Assembly (NCBI GenBank): GCA_001829785.1
Contig: MICF01000004.1
Coordinates: 62,001-126,000, forward strand
Direction: 5' to 3'
Origin: Sulfurimonas sp. RIFOXYD12_FULL_33_39
GTDB lineage: Bacteria > Campylobacterota > Campylobacteria > Campylobacterales > Sulfurimonadaceae
Length of the DNA: 64,000 nucleotides
Each line of letters begins with the position of its first letter. Within the stretch, counting starts at the first letter, position 1. Made by a program: the position numbers and the translations under genes. Below, one piece after another: positions 7,649 through 16,987 of this stretch. The notes beneath the pieces are model-generated. The model was not told the DNA's origin and did no database searches. It saw only the letters and a program-made list of their open reading frames with translations.

Positions 7649-10243
7649 TTAGAATAAGTTAGCATTTTGATCTACCCATTTTAGGTATTCAATAATGTTT
7701 TTAGTCTCTTTTTCGTTCATGTGTTGGTTAGGCATTTTAAGATTAAAGTAATCAATCATACCTTTTACATAAGGATCTCCATACATTTTTTCAGGATTCA
7801 TAATAAAATCTTTAACCCATTTCTCAGCGTTTTCATGTCTTGAAAGTACACCTGTTAGGTCTGGACCTGAAGAAACTTTACCGATAACGTGACATCCGCC
7901 ACAACCGCCTTCTCCAAATGCCGCTTCTCCGGCTGCAGCAGCGCTAGATTGTTTAGTAGCAATAAGTCTAACTAATGCATCTTTTGCTCTAATTCCAACG
8001 TCTGCCGTTTTAACCATTAGCTGCCAAATCATATTTTCATGAAGAATAGCTTTTTCCATATCACCTGCTTTTACAGCGGCATCAGCAAGTTTTTTCTGAG
8101 CAGGAATTTGATTATATTGGTCAAATGCATCAGTTACCAAATCAGCTACAACTTTATGTTTGTCAAATTTGTTATCTTTTAGGAACTTAACAACACTTTG
8201 AATAACTGCATCCGTTGCAGTATTTGTTGCAACAGTTTTGTCATACTCAGCTTTGAACTGCGCAGGCGTCATTGTTTGCATTTTCATTTTTTGAGAGCTT
8301 TCGTACTTTTTGTTTGGATCTTTAACCATCAAGTAACCCATCATCTCTAAGTGAAGCGCAGAACAAAACTCTGTACAGTAGTAAGGGAATACTCCCTCAA
8401 TGTCAGCAGTAAATTTAATACTTGCAGTTTTACCAGGCTCAAGCGAAGCGTGAACATTAAAATGGTCAACCGTAAAACCGTGAGCTTCATCTTGTGCACG
8501 CTCTAAGTTTGTTAAGTACATTGTAACTTCATCACCTTTATTTACCGTGATTCTCTCAGGGTTAATGTGTGAACGAACTACAGTAGCATATACTTTAACT
8601 TTATTTCCATTTCTCTCAATTCTCTCTTGTCCTGCTAAAGTTTTACCTTCATGGATAGAATCCGTTCTTGAGTTTGTACCCATTGGATATCTTACATGTC
8701 CATGAAGCTTCTCTGCACGAATAGCAACAGCTTGGTGCGGTTCACCTAGAGGAAGAGGCATGTCAACAAGTAAATCCATAGTTTTACCGCTAATATCTAT
8801 TAATTGGTGATTTTGTGGGTGTAATGGACCAACATTTTGAAATCTATCAATCGCTAATTTATTTAAAGAGATGATATATTTTCCTTGAGGATCTGCTGAT
8901 TTACCTTCCATACCACATAAGTGACCAACGTTATAATGAACATTCTCTTTATCTATAACTTTTAGAGTTTTATAGTTCCATTTTACAATTTGAGAATCAA
9001 CATACAATGAAGTATATATCTCACCGTCAATTGGAGAGTATTGATTATGTAACGGCCCCAGACCTAATTCAGCTTGACCATGAAGTGATTTTTTCATATC
9101 TAAGATAGGAACACCGTATGGGTCTTTTCCTGCAAACTCTTTAGAATCAATTAGCTTTTTAATTTTGCTCCATTTGAAAACAGAAGCATGAGTATCAAGC
9201 TTACCACAAACAGTAATATATTCACCATCTGGAGAGATATCAACACCGTGAGGTGATTTTGGCTCAGGAATTAGGAACAGCGCATTGTTTTTAACAGCGA
9301 TATCCATAGGAATTACTTTATGGTCATTAATAATTTTTACGTTATTTTTGTCTTTAGCAAGCTCTGCAAGTTTCTTCCAGTTATATACATGTAAGAAGTC
9401 GGTATCATTTCTACTCATACCCGCTTCATTCGGCGGCATACCAACTTCTATACCACCTGTGTACATCTCCGTGTTAACTGAGTTTGTAAAACCCCATCCA
9501 TCAGACACGCCTTTACCTGAATCAGATAAATCTTGCATGTATGGAGGCATCTCAATCGTAAAAGAATCTTTTTCTTGGATTCTACCTTTTGAGTGGTCAA
9601 ATTTCCACATTGTAACACCACCACGGTAAGATTCTTTATAGTCCTCAATCGGGTGATAGTTATTATCAAAAGGAGCAGCATATTGGCATGCTTCTATAAT
9701 AAAATCACTGTTTTGAGTAAAGAAAGCACCACCATGAGCTGATTTAAATACAGGATTTGCAACAATCTGTTTTGTTTCAAAGTCTGCTAAGTCAATAATT
9801 GCAATACGAGGATTTGCTTTATCGTTGATTGCCAACCATTTACCGTCATACTTACCGTCTTTTTCAGAAAGAGCCGGATGGTGAGTATCTCCCCAGTTGA
9901 TCTCTCTTCCTCTAATATTACCTTGTCTTAAAACTTTTTTCGACTCTTCATCAAAGCCATAGCCTTGCCAAGGTTCAGGTGTAAATACACCGATATATTT
10001 TAAGATTCTCATAGAAGGAACACCGTAAACAATTACTTGTCCAGCTTGTCCTGCAGAACTAAATACAACAAACTCATCTTTTACCCCGGTAGGGTTATAT
10101 GTTTTTGCAGCACGAACTACATCTATTTCACTTAGTCCTCTTGCTTTCATAACTTTTTGTAGTTCTGCATCGGCACTAACAGCAGTTGCCACTAGCGATG
10201 TTCCTACAAGAAGTGAAGCAATTTTTCCAAAATGCTTAGTCAT
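7649..10243 (-). CDS. nosZ: Nitrous oxide reductase with fused C-terminal cytochrome c domain
   Basis: 864 residues. A Sec (not Tat) signal peptide (about 1-24) marks the clade II enzyme. The seven-bladed propeller region supplies CuZ histidines (for example D-T-H-H-P, A-H-G-G, S-P-H-G, L-H-N-Q). It is followed by a cupredoxin domain whose CuA site reads C-x3-C-x3-H-x2-M near residue 624. A cytochrome c domain with C-G-G-C-H near residue 783 ends the protein, as in Wolinella and Sulfurimonas cNosZ. It reduces N2O to N2 in the periplasm. The start has AAGGAG 7 nt upstream. The promoter carries an FNR-type palindrome. Confidence 0.97.
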   Translation of the reverse strand: MTKHFGKIASLLVGTSLVATAVSADAELQKVMKARGLSEIDVVRAAKTYNPTGVKDEFVVFSSAGQAGQVIVYGVPSMRILKYIGVFTPEPWQGYGFDEESKKVLRQGNIRGREINWGDTHHPALSEKDGKYDGKWLAINDKANPRIAIIDLADFETKQIVANPVFKSAHGGAFFTQNSDFIIEACQYAAPFDNNYHPIEDYKESYRGGVTMWKFDHSKGRIQEKDSFTIEMPPYMQDLSDSGKGVSDGWGFTNSVNTEMYTGGIEVGMPPNEAGMSRNDTDFLHVYNWKKLAELAKDKNNVKIINDHKVIPMDIAVKNNALFLIPEPKSPHGVDISPDGEYITVCGKLDTHASVFKWSKIKKLIDSKEFAGKDPYGVPILDMKKSLHGQAELGLGPLHNQYSPIDGEIYTSLYVDSQIVKWNYKTLKVIDKENVHYNVGHLCGMEGKSADPQGKYIISLNKLAIDRFQNVGPLHPQNHQLIDISGKTMDLLVDMPLPLGEPHQAVAIRAEKLHGHVRYPMGTNSRTDSIHEGKTLAGQERIERNGNKVKVYATVVRSHINPERITVNKGDEVTMYLTNLERAQDEAHGFTVDHFNVHASLEPGKTASIKFTADIEGVFPYYCTEFCSALHLEMMGYLMVKDPNKKYESSQKMKMQTMTPAQFKAEYDKTVATNTATDAVIQSVVKFLKDNKFDKHKVVADLVTDAFDQYNQIPAQKKLADAAVKAGDMEKAILHENMIWQLMVKTADVGIRAKDALVRLIATKQSSAAAAGEAAFGEGGCGGCHVIGKVSSGPDLTGVLSRHENAEKWVKDFIMNPEKMYGDPYVKGMIDYFNLKMPNQHMNEKETKNIIEYLKWVDQNANLF

Positions 10244-10294
10244 TTTCTTCTCCTTAATTCATTTGAGTTTAATAAAATACTCATATGATTTGTT

Positions 10295-10337
10295 ATGGTA
10301 GTCTATTTTTTTGAGCAAAAATTTGACTATGGTCAAA
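10295..10337 (-). promoter_or_regulatory. FNR-type promoter of nosZ
   Basis: A perfect palindrome TTGAC-TATG-GTCAA lies at 10323-10336 (flanked by T and A, so the arms are 6 bp). On the minus strand TACCAT (10300 to 10295) begins 29.5 bp from its centre, giving a predicted start near 10288 and a leader of about 45 nt. The GTCAA variant half-site differs from the TTGAT sites at nosB and 57274. The adjacent CRP/FNR regulator is the obvious candidate activator. Confidence 0.7.
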
Positions 10338-10358
10338 ATATTTAATTAATTTTAAATT

Positions 10359-11303
10359 TTAAGCTTTATATGACATATAGTGGGAAATCAAATCATCTAA
10401 ATCAGATTTTACATTTTTAAGACTTTTTGTTGAAGAACTTAACTCCTCAAGAGACTGTATGATAGCATCCTCTTTTTTTATTAGCTCTTTATCTCTTGTT
10501 TTTTCACTCATTTCATATATTAACTCTATGATATCTTCAATATTTTGTTCAAGAATCTCTAATGATTTATAAGAGTGTTCTATTGAGTTGCTTGAGTTCA
10601 AAATTGAATCATTTACTTTTTTTAGCAAAGCGTTAAAATTTTTACTAGCTTGAGAGACATCTTCGTTTTTATCTAAAATGTCTATGGGTGCCAAACCTTT
10701 AATGCTTGAGTTTGTAAGTACGGTTTTTGATGCAAGAAGAAATTTTTGTATAAAAGCTATTGTACTTTTTAGCTGCGTAAACAGATATATAAGCAACAGT
10801 ACTAATCCGGCAAATAGAAAATATTGAGTCAAAATATAGATATTTTGCTTAGAATCAAAATTTTCTTGTTCTTTTTTTATAAGTTTATCGAATTCAACAA
10901 TCAATTTTAAATTTGTATTATAAATATCTCTAACTTCTTTCTCTAAGATTATGTTTGAATAAATTGATTTAACCTTTATCTGATTCCTAAAATCCTGTAC
11001 AAGAAAATAAAACTCATTCCATAGAGTAATTATCTCTTTACTTAGTTGTAATTTTTGCTCCTTTGCATTCATCTGATATAGAAAATTTTTTATAGAACTA
11101 TCCAGTGAATTTGTAGGACACTCCTTATCTTTGTGAATATAAAAAATATTTTTAGATATCTCTTGCGTAAAATCTTTTTGTTCATTTATTGTATTTAAAA
11201 ACTCATTATGTGCAATATTTTTCTCTGATATATAGTTAAAAAATAGAGCTAACGTAACGGATAACAAAAATATTAAAATACTAATAATTTTTATTTTATT
11301 CAC
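10359..11303 (-). CDS. Two-helix membrane sensor-like protein without an output domain
   Basis: 314 residues: TM helix about 4-24, a helical periplasmic domain of about 135 residues with a single Cys (C-P-T-N motif, near residue 62), a second TM helix about 160-180, then a cytoplasmic helical region ending in a coiled coil. The topology and periplasmic helices resemble NarX/PilJ-type nitrate-sensor N-terminal domains. There is no kinase, GGDEF or chemoreceptor hairpin, so any output is unclear. It lies 3 bp after the CRP/FNR gene and 115 bp before nosZ, which suggests it informs that regulator or modulates nos expression. Function is inferred from context only. Confidence 0.6.
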   Translation of the reverse strand: MNKIKIISILIFLLSVTLALFFNYISEKNIAHNEFLNTINEQKDFTQEISKNIFYIHKDKECPTNSLDSSIKNFLYQMNAKEQKLQLSKEIITLWNEFYFLVQDFRNQIKVKSIYSNIILEKEVRDIYNTNLKLIVEFDKLIKKEQENFDSKQNIYILTQYFLFAGLVLLLIYLFTQLKSTIAFIQKFLLASKTVLTNSSIKGLAPIDILDKNEDVSQASKNFNALLKKVNDSILNSSNSIEHSYKSLEILEQNIEDIIELIYEMSEKTRDKELIKKEDAIIQSLEELSSSTKSLKNVKSDLDDLISHYMSYKA

Positions 11304-11306
11304 CTT

Positions 11307-11975
11307 CTACTCCTCATAAACAGACATTAGGGCTTCTTTATCTAAAACTATTATTTTTCCACCTTTTGAGTCAATTATATTATCTCTTTTTAACCTATTT
11401 AATACTCGTGATAATGTTTCTGGTTGAATATGCAACATCAATGATATTTCAGCTCTTTTTAAATCATTAAAAATATTTAAATCATTATAGAGCATTGTAG
11501 CAACTTTAGCAACAGAATTAAAAATAAATTCCCTATTTATAAGCGATTGCAACTGTTGAGATTTTAAAATAATTTCATTTGTGAGTTCAAAACATAAATA
11601 ACCCTTTTCTATAAAAAATTCTTTAAATTTTTTATAATCAATGCTAAGAATTTGAGAATCCTCAAGTAACATGACATTTGAAAATGAGCTTAATGAGCTT
11701 TTATTAAGATTTGATATTTCTGAAATCATAGAATTTGGATATATATAGTGCAAAAATATCTCATTATTGTGTTTGTCTATTTTATATACTTTTACAAGTC
11801 CGTTTAGGAGAAACAAAATAGAATCATTTGTCTCTTTTTCATAAAAAACCACATACTCCTTAGAGTAGTTGTAAAGAGTTGAAATAGATGATAGAAGCTC
11901 TATCTGCTCTTCATTTAAAGAAGAGAAAAAACTTAAACGTACTATAGCATCTTTACAAGAGTGTAGTTTTTCCAT
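11307..11975 (-). CDS. CRP/FNR-family transcriptional regulator next to nosZ
   Basis: 222 residues: an N-terminal cyclic-nucleotide-binding-type beta barrel (about 10-130), a dimer helix, and a winged HTH. The recognition helix contains E-T-L-S-R at about 186-190, the E-x2-S-R signature that in FNR reads TTGAT half-sites. This matches the palindromes found at nosZ, nosB and 57274. There is no N-terminal cysteine cluster (only two Cys, C7 and one near 131), so it is not an iron-sulfur FNR. A haem- or NO-sensing member, in the manner of the Nss regulators of Wolinella, is more likely. It is the middle gene of a three-gene operon directly upstream of nosZ. Confidence 0.85.
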   Translation of the reverse strand: MEKLHSCKDAIVRLSFFSSLNEEQIELLSSISTLYNYSKEYVVFYEKETNDSILFLLNGLVKVYKIDKHNNEIFLHYIYPNSMISEISNLNKSSLSSFSNVMLLEDSQILSIDYKKFKEFFIEKGYLCFELTNEIILKSQQLQSLINREFIFNSVAKVATMLYNDLNIFNDLKRAEISLMLHIQPETLSRVLNRLKRDNIIDSKGGKIIVLDKEALMSVYEE

Positions 11976-11978
11976 TTG

Positions 11979-12407
11979 TTAAAGTTTTAAACAGTGCTCT
12001 TGGTTTATATTAAATTGAAATAGTTCTGCTTTAGTACTTCTACTTTTATATATGTAGCGAATAGAGATATCTGCTTCTAAAAATCGTTGAGAGTTTTTAC
12101 ATGTACCGAAAATTACAGCTTCTTGCATTCTAGAACGGTCCTCTTTTTTAACAATTTCATCACTCTTTGGAGCCGTATTTATCTCATATATATAAACTAA
12201 AGTAGTATCTTGTGCTTCAATTGCTATAAGTTTAGTATATTTATCAATTTCTTTTGGAACTGATTTTGACATCTCGTTTGCAGCTAATTTTACAATCTCT
12301 TGATTTTGTTTTTTCATCTCTTTAGTGGATAGTTCCCTGCTTTGCATCTGGATATCTTGTGCAAATACAGCAATCATAAAAGATATGATTATGAATATAA
12401 ATTTCAT
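11979..12407 (-). CDS. Small periplasmic protein of unknown function
   Basis: 142 residues with a clear signal peptide (cleavage after about residue 16, A-Q-D). The mature part is predicted to be mixed alpha/beta with two cysteines (F-G-T-C and E-H-C) that could pair. I do not recognise the family. It is the first gene of the operon with the CRP/FNR regulator (3-bp spacing) and the membrane sensor, so a role in sensing or in nos biogenesis is possible but unproven. Confidence 0.6.
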   Translation of the reverse strand: MKFIFIIISFMIAVFAQDIQMQSRELSTKEMKKQNQEIVKLAANEMSKSVPKEIDKYTKLIAIEAQDTTLVYIYEINTAPKSDEIVKKEDRSRMQEAVIFGTCKNSQRFLEADISIRYIYKSRSTKAELFQFNINQEHCLKL

Positions 12408-12453
12408 TATTTTACTCTCTCTTTTTATAAGGATTATACATAAAAGATAATAA

Positions 12454-12483
12454 AAATAACCCCAAAGGAGGGAGAGGTTATTT
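12454..12483 (-). terminator. Rho-independent terminator after ftsZ
   Basis: On the minus strand AAATAACC pairs with GGTTATTT (8 bp, purine/pyrimidine loop of 14 nt). It is followed by a T-rich run (TTATTATCTTTT) shortly after the ftsZ stop at 12501. This closes the ppiD-ftsA-ftsZ unit and separates it from the regulator operon. Confidence 0.7.
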
Positions 12484-12500
12484 AATAAAAGAGCAAGGAA

Positions 12501-13619
12501 TTAATCTAACTGTTGTCTCATATAAGACGGAATATCTAAATGACTTCCGTCAAGATCTCCACCGACTACTAATCTTGGACGAATTTTTGCAATAGGAGAA
12601 GGTGAATCACTTACAAAATTTTCGTTATTAGAACCTGTATTTAAATCTTTCTCAAAACCTGTAGCAATAATAGTTATTTTTACATAATTTTCAGGAAGAG
12701 AATCATCTGTTGAAGTGCCGAAAATTACATCTGCATCTTCATGAGCACTCTCTTGAACAACTACCATAGCTTCTGATGTCTCTATCATCGGAAAGTTAGG
12801 ATGCATGTGAAAATGTACAAGAACACCCATAGCTCCATTAATAGATACATTATCAAGAAGTGGAGATTCAATTGCAGCTTTAATTGCTTCATATGCTGCA
12901 TTTTCGCCTTCATGTTCACCCACACCCATAAGCGCCATGCCTTTATGGCTCATTACTGTTTTTAAATCTGCAAAGTCAAGGTTAATATCATTGTCACCGT
13001 TTGATAAAATAACACCTGCTGTTCCGCTTACCGCTTGAGCTAAAACACTATCAACAATTTTAAAGCTATCTTTAATTCCAAGTTTTCTATCAATTATGGA
13101 TAATAGCTTATCATTAGGGATAACTACTATAGAGTCACTCTCTTTTTTTAACTCTTCAAGACCTGCTTTTGCAAGCTTAAGTCTCTTTGGTGCTTCAAAT
13201 GCAAAAGGCTTTGTAACAATAGAAACAGTTAGTGCATCAACCTCTTTTGCAATTTTTGCAATAACCGGAGCAGCACCGGTTCCTGTTCCACCGCCTAAAC
13301 CTGCAGAAATAAATACTATGTCGGCACCTTCAAGAGCTTTTTTAATCTCATCATAATTCTCTAATGCCGACTCTTTGCCGATTTCAGGTTTCATACCGGC
13401 ACCAAGACCTTTAGTTAGCTTTGCACCGATTTGAATTGTAGTTGCATTTTTATTGTCTTTAAGAGCTTGAGCGTCAGTATTGATTATAATCATCTCAATA
13501 CCCGCAACACCCTCTTTTATCATATGACCAATCATATTCCCACCGCCGCCGCCGACGCCTACTGCTACAATTCTTGCTCCGCTTATTTTACTTGCTTCTT
13601 CAATTAAAAATGGTTCCAT
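12501..13619 (-). CDS. ftsZ: Cell division protein FtsZ
   Basis: About 372 residues. The tubulin signature G-G-G-T-G-T-G-A-A-P is present, along with the N-terminal G-V-G-G-G-G-G-N loop and the N-x-D-x-Q-A-L segment. The C-terminus carries the short conserved tail (D-I-P-S-Y-M-R) that binds FtsA. FtsZ polymerises into the cytokinetic ring. I chose the ATG at 13619, because AAGGAG sits 5 nt upstream; a GTG at 13625 lies inside that Shine-Dalgarno sequence. It follows ftsA by 9 bp from this start. Confidence 0.98.
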   Translation of the reverse strand: MEPFLIEEASKISGARIVAVGVGGGGGNMIGHMIKEGVAGIEMIIINTDAQALKDNKNATTIQIGAKLTKGLGAGMKPEIGKESALENYDEIKKALEGADIVFISAGLGGGTGTGAAPVIAKIAKEVDALTVSIVTKPFAFEAPKRLKLAKAGLEELKKESDSIVVIPNDKLLSIIDRKLGIKDSFKIVDSVLAQAVSGTAGVILSNGDNDINLDFADLKTVMSHKGMALMGVGEHEGENAAYEAIKAAIESPLLDNVSINGAMGVLVHFHMHPNFPMIETSEAMVVVQESAHEDADVIFGTSTDDSLPENYVKITIIATGFEKDLNTGSNNENFVSDSPSPIAKIRPRLVVGGDLDGSHLDIPSYMRQQLD

Positions 13620-13628
13620 TATCACTCC

Positions 13629-14987
13629 TTAAAATAGCTGGGTTGCCCAGCTCCAAAATTTATTAAACATCCCTGCTTCGTCTTCTTTTTTTTCTTTTTT
13701 TAACGGAAAAGCTATGATTCGCTCTTTCTTATCAATATTATTCAAAATAGGTGTAGTCATTTCTGGTTCATCAATAAGATTTATACTTGTGTGTTCGCTA
13801 AGCACCTCGTTTGAATGTCTAACTCTCTTGTTTACATCTATTTCATACTGCGTATATGGAGATGCAGCATACATAACTAAACCAATAGCGCTAGAGTACT
13901 CAGGTGAGCGAAGATTATCAAACAGCCCATTCATCTCTTTTGGCTTTGCAAGGCGAACCGGAACAGAACCAAAAGTTGCAACTGCCAATTCACGTATGCC
14001 TTCCATTTGAGAAAAACCGCCTGTCAAGACAACACCGGCACCTATTTTATCTTTTAGGCCGCTATTTTCTATAAACTGCGCTAAAATCATTAACGTCTCT
14101 TCAACTCTTGCATAAATAACATTATGAACCACTTCTAAAGAGACTTCATGAGTCGTATTTTCATCTCCTATGATAGGCAACTCAATCAAATCATTACTAT
14201 GGCTTAATAGTGAACCGTAATTAAACTTTACGCTATCTGCAATGTTTAAAGGCGTATGAAGTGCCATAGAGAGATCACTTGTTACATGGTTTGAACCTAC
14301 TCCCAAGAAATCATTATATCTTATAGAATTACCAGAGTGAATAATTATATTGCTTGTATTTCCACCCATATCAATAACGGCAACACCCAACTCTTTTTCA
14401 TCATCATTTAGAGTTGCAATTGAAGAAGCATAACCAGTTAGTACAATGTTTTCTATCTCAACACCTGCACCACGAACAGCTTTTCTAAGGTTGTTTAGAT
14501 TTGATTTTTGAGTAGTAATAATATGTGTATCTACTTCAAGCCTTGATGCATTCATCCCTAGAGGATCTTCTATGTAGTCTTGATCATCAGCTTTAAAATT
14601 GTAAGGAAGAGCATGTAAAATTTCATACTCATTAGGTATATTTGCATTATATAAAGATGTCTGCATAACTCGCTCTATCTCTTTAAAACTAACCTCTTTA
14701 TTTTGAATATTAACTATACCGCTTGAATTTAAACTTTTTGTATAAGCTCCGGAGATAGAAACTATAGCAGTTTTAACTTCGCTTCCTGATACTCTTTTAG
14801 CATCATTTAACGCAGTTTTTATAGACCTTGAAGCAAGTTCTATATTTGTAATACTCCCTTTTTTTAGACCTTGCGCTTTGCAAGTTCCTGCTCCTGTAAT
14901 AGCTATGGAGTTATCGTCAGCTATTTCAGCGATAATTGCACATATTTTTGTTGAACCAATATCAATGGCTAAAACAGTTCTGCTCAA
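13629..14987 (-). CDS. ftsA: Cell division protein FtsA, TTG start
   Basis: About 452 residues from a TTG at 14987: actin-like ATPase with the phosphate-1 loop D-I-G-S-T-K at the N-terminus, D-M-G-G-N phosphate-2, and a short amphipathic C-terminal helix (F-W-S-W-A-T-Q-L-F) for membrane attachment. It tethers FtsZ to the membrane. The frame stays open to an ATG at 15065, but that would overlap ppiD by 77 bp and add residues not seen in the family. The TTG has AAGGA 7 nt upstream and follows the ppiD stop by 1 nt, so it is preferred. Confidence 0.95.
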   Translation of the reverse strand: MSRTVLAIDIGSTKICAIIAEIADDNSIAITGAGTCKAQGLKKGSITNIELASRSIKTALNDAKRVSGSEVKTAIVSISGAYTKSLNSSGIVNIQNKEVSFKEIERVMQTSLYNANIPNEYEILHALPYNFKADDQDYIEDPLGMNASRLEVDTHIITTQKSNLNNLRKAVRGAGVEIENIVLTGYASSIATLNDDEKELGVAVIDMGGNTSNIIIHSGNSIRYNDFLGVGSNHVTSDLSMALHTPLNIADSVKFNYGSLLSHSNDLIELPIIGDENTTHEVSLEVVHNVIYARVEETLMILAQFIENSGLKDKIGAGVVLTGGFSQMEGIRELAVATFGSVPVRLAKPKEMNGLFDNLRSPEYSSAIGLVMYAASPYTQYEIDVNKRVRHSNEVLSEHTSINLIDEPEMTTPILNNIDKKERIIAFPLKKEKKEDEAGMFNKFWSWATQLF

Positions 14988-14988
14988 C

Positions 14989-16452
14989 TTAGAGTCCTTC
15001 GATGAAAATCTCAGTTTTATACTTGTTCTGGAGGGTTTTAACCAACCCTTCGTTAAACATAGCACTTTTCAATCTGACAATAGGATTGTCTTGATTAGTA
15101 TGACTATTGTTAAGCAGTTTCTGTTCCAATATATTGTACATAACAATATTTCCGTCTTTTAAACTAACAAATCCCTTTTTATTTTGAGTCATAAAAAGTT
15201 CGCTTATAAATTCATTTGCATCTTCACTTTTTAAATCTGACAATTTATTGGAGTCATTTCCTGTAATAAAATCAGTTGTTTTTCCACTAAATGTAGCAAA
15301 AGAGTTTTTTGCCACCTCTTGTAGTTTAGCTCTTCTTTGCTCATCTACATAAATTGAAACAACTTCATTTTTTGCATCCTCATAACTTTTTGCGGTAGGT
15401 TTATTTGCTTTTACTAACTCAAAAGTAAAATAATCTTCGCCGACCATAACAGGCTTTGAAAATGGAGATTGAGCAGTTAATTTAGATACCACATCAATAA
15501 CTTCTTTATTAAAAGTGTTGTTTGAAGCAGATATAACACCGTTGTTTATCTCTACACCTTTTAGTTCGCCTTTTTTATATGTTATATATGTTTTTAGAGC
15601 CTCTTTTTTAGTCTCTTTTGCATCTAGTTCATCTTTGATTTTACTTTTTGCAACATCAAAAGCTAATATCTTTTGCTCACTGTCTTTAAAGTGTGTTTTA
15701 TTTTCATTGTAATATTCGTTAAGTGCTGCATCATCATACTCTTTTGAGATTTTAGGCTGTTTTATAAACTTAACATCGTAGCTAGTTTCTGTCATAAAAT
15801 TATTCTTCATCTTTTCCCAAAACGGTTTTAAAAACTCATCTGACGTATCAACTTTTATTTGAGAGTTGTCTAAAATTTTATACTCTATCTTATCAGCAAT
15901 ATTTATTGCCGTATTTAAACTGCTGAGTTCACTCTCTTTTGCTTGAATTGGGAGAAGTTTAAGAGCTTTTTTAATCAGTAACTCTTTTTTTACATCTGCT
16001 TCATACTCTTTAATAGTTAAATTATTTCTTGATAAAACTTGCTTATATATCTCTTTATCAAAAATGCCGTCTTTTAAAAAGTACTCTTGTGTTGTAATAT
16101 CATTTAATAACTCTTCGTCACTAATTTGTAAATCATAAGATTTAGCCAAATTTAGTACAAGAGCTTGTTGAGTAAGATGCTGAAGGGCTTGAGCTTTTAA
16201 ACCAAAGCTTTTTGCTTTCTCTTCATCAAACTCTCCCTGAAACATTTGAGAGTATTGATTGTATAGATTTGAGTAGCTTTTTTGAAGTTCACCCATGGTT
16301 ATATCTACGCTTCCGACTCTGGCTACTGCTCCTGCTTTGTTGCCATAATTGTACTGACCCCATCCGACAAATCCGGCTCCAACAAAAGCGATTGTTGAAA
16401 TCCAAATAGTAATTATGAGGTATTTTTTATGTCTTTGCATCCATGTAATCAT
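14989..16452 (-). CDS. PpiD/SurA-like periplasmic folding factor
   Basis: 487 residues: a single N-terminal TM helix (about 12-30), then a large periplasmic part with a SurA_N-type chaperone domain (about 35-170). A canonical parvulin signature is not obvious, so peptidyl-prolyl isomerase activity is uncertain. The protein is shorter than E. coli PpiD (about 620 residues). It likely helps newly secreted proteins fold at the Sec translocon. It is first in a unit with ftsA and ftsZ. Confidence 0.8.
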   Translation of the reverse strand: MITWMQRHKKYLIITIWISTIAFVGAGFVGWGQYNYGNKAGAVARVGSVDITMGELQKSYSNLYNQYSQMFQGEFDEEKAKSFGLKAQALQHLTQQALVLNLAKSYDLQISDEELLNDITTQEYFLKDGIFDKEIYKQVLSRNNLTIKEYEADVKKELLIKKALKLLPIQAKESELSSLNTAINIADKIEYKILDNSQIKVDTSDEFLKPFWEKMKNNFMTETSYDVKFIKQPKISKEYDDAALNEYYNENKTHFKDSEQKILAFDVAKSKIKDELDAKETKKEALKTYITYKKGELKGVEINNGVISASNNTFNKEVIDVVSKLTAQSPFSKPVMVGEDYFTFELVKANKPTAKSYEDAKNEVVSIYVDEQRRAKLQEVAKNSFATFSGKTTDFITGNDSNKLSDLKSEDANEFISELFMTQNKKGFVSLKDGNIVMYNILEQKLLNNSHTNQDNPIVRLKSAMFNEGLVKTLQNKYKTEIFIEGL

Positions 16453-16618
16453 TGGTTAAACAGCCTTGTATATGATATTTCTGTAATTTTAGGTAAATTC
16501 GTATTAAACCTTGATAAAAAGGCTTTATCTTTGCTTTTGAAGATAAATTTAAATAGCTAAGAAAAATATAAATGAAAAGGTAGTAAAATCAGGACAATAA
16601 TAGCCAAAAAGGATTTTT

Positions 16619-16975
16619 ATGAGTGGTATTATAAAATATTCAAATATTGTAGATGTGCTGCCGAAACTGCCCGAGGTATTGTTAAATACTATACAATCTG
16701 ATGTTTTAGAGATAAAAAGTATTGATAAAGAGTGTAAAAAATGTCTTGATACATGTTTTACAATTCCTGAATTAAAAGATGCATATTACGTAGTTTTTTC
16801 AAAATATATAGATAAAGATAATCATAAATATGAAAAATTTATATTTCTTGGGAAAGACGGAGAAGAGCTGTTTAACGTAAGCGGATTAGAGATGGAGCTA
16901 TACGGACTTATTACATGTACTACGCTTGATTACACCGATGCATACAAAGCTTTTCTCTCTCATTCTAAAAAATAG
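16619..16975 (+). CDS. Conserved-looking hypothetical protein ahead of bioA
   Basis: 118 residues, cytoplasmic (no signal or TM), with a C-x2-C-x3-C cluster (K-K-C-L-D-T-C preceded by E-C) near residues 38-46 that could bind metal. AAGGA lies 6 nt before the ATG. bioA follows after 12 bp, so the two are probably cotranscribed. I do not recognise the family. Confidence 0.65.
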   Translation: MSGIIKYSNIVDVLPKLPEVLLNTIQSDVLEIKSIDKECKKCLDTCFTIPELKDAYYVVFSKYIDKDNHKYEKFIFLGKDGEELFNVSGLEMELYGLITCTTLDYTDAYKAFLSHSKK

Positions 16976-16987
16976 CTATAAAAATTT

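Noticed and set aside
13480..13493. FNR-like palindrome TTGAT-TATA-ATCAT
   Set aside because: It lies inside the ftsZ reading frame with one mismatch and no gene start or -10 element at the expected distance.
14988..15065. Longer FtsA with an N-terminal extension from the ATG at 15065
   Set aside because: The extension is antisense-free but fully overlaps ppiD and is not part of the actin fold; the TTG at 14987 has a good ribosome-binding site.
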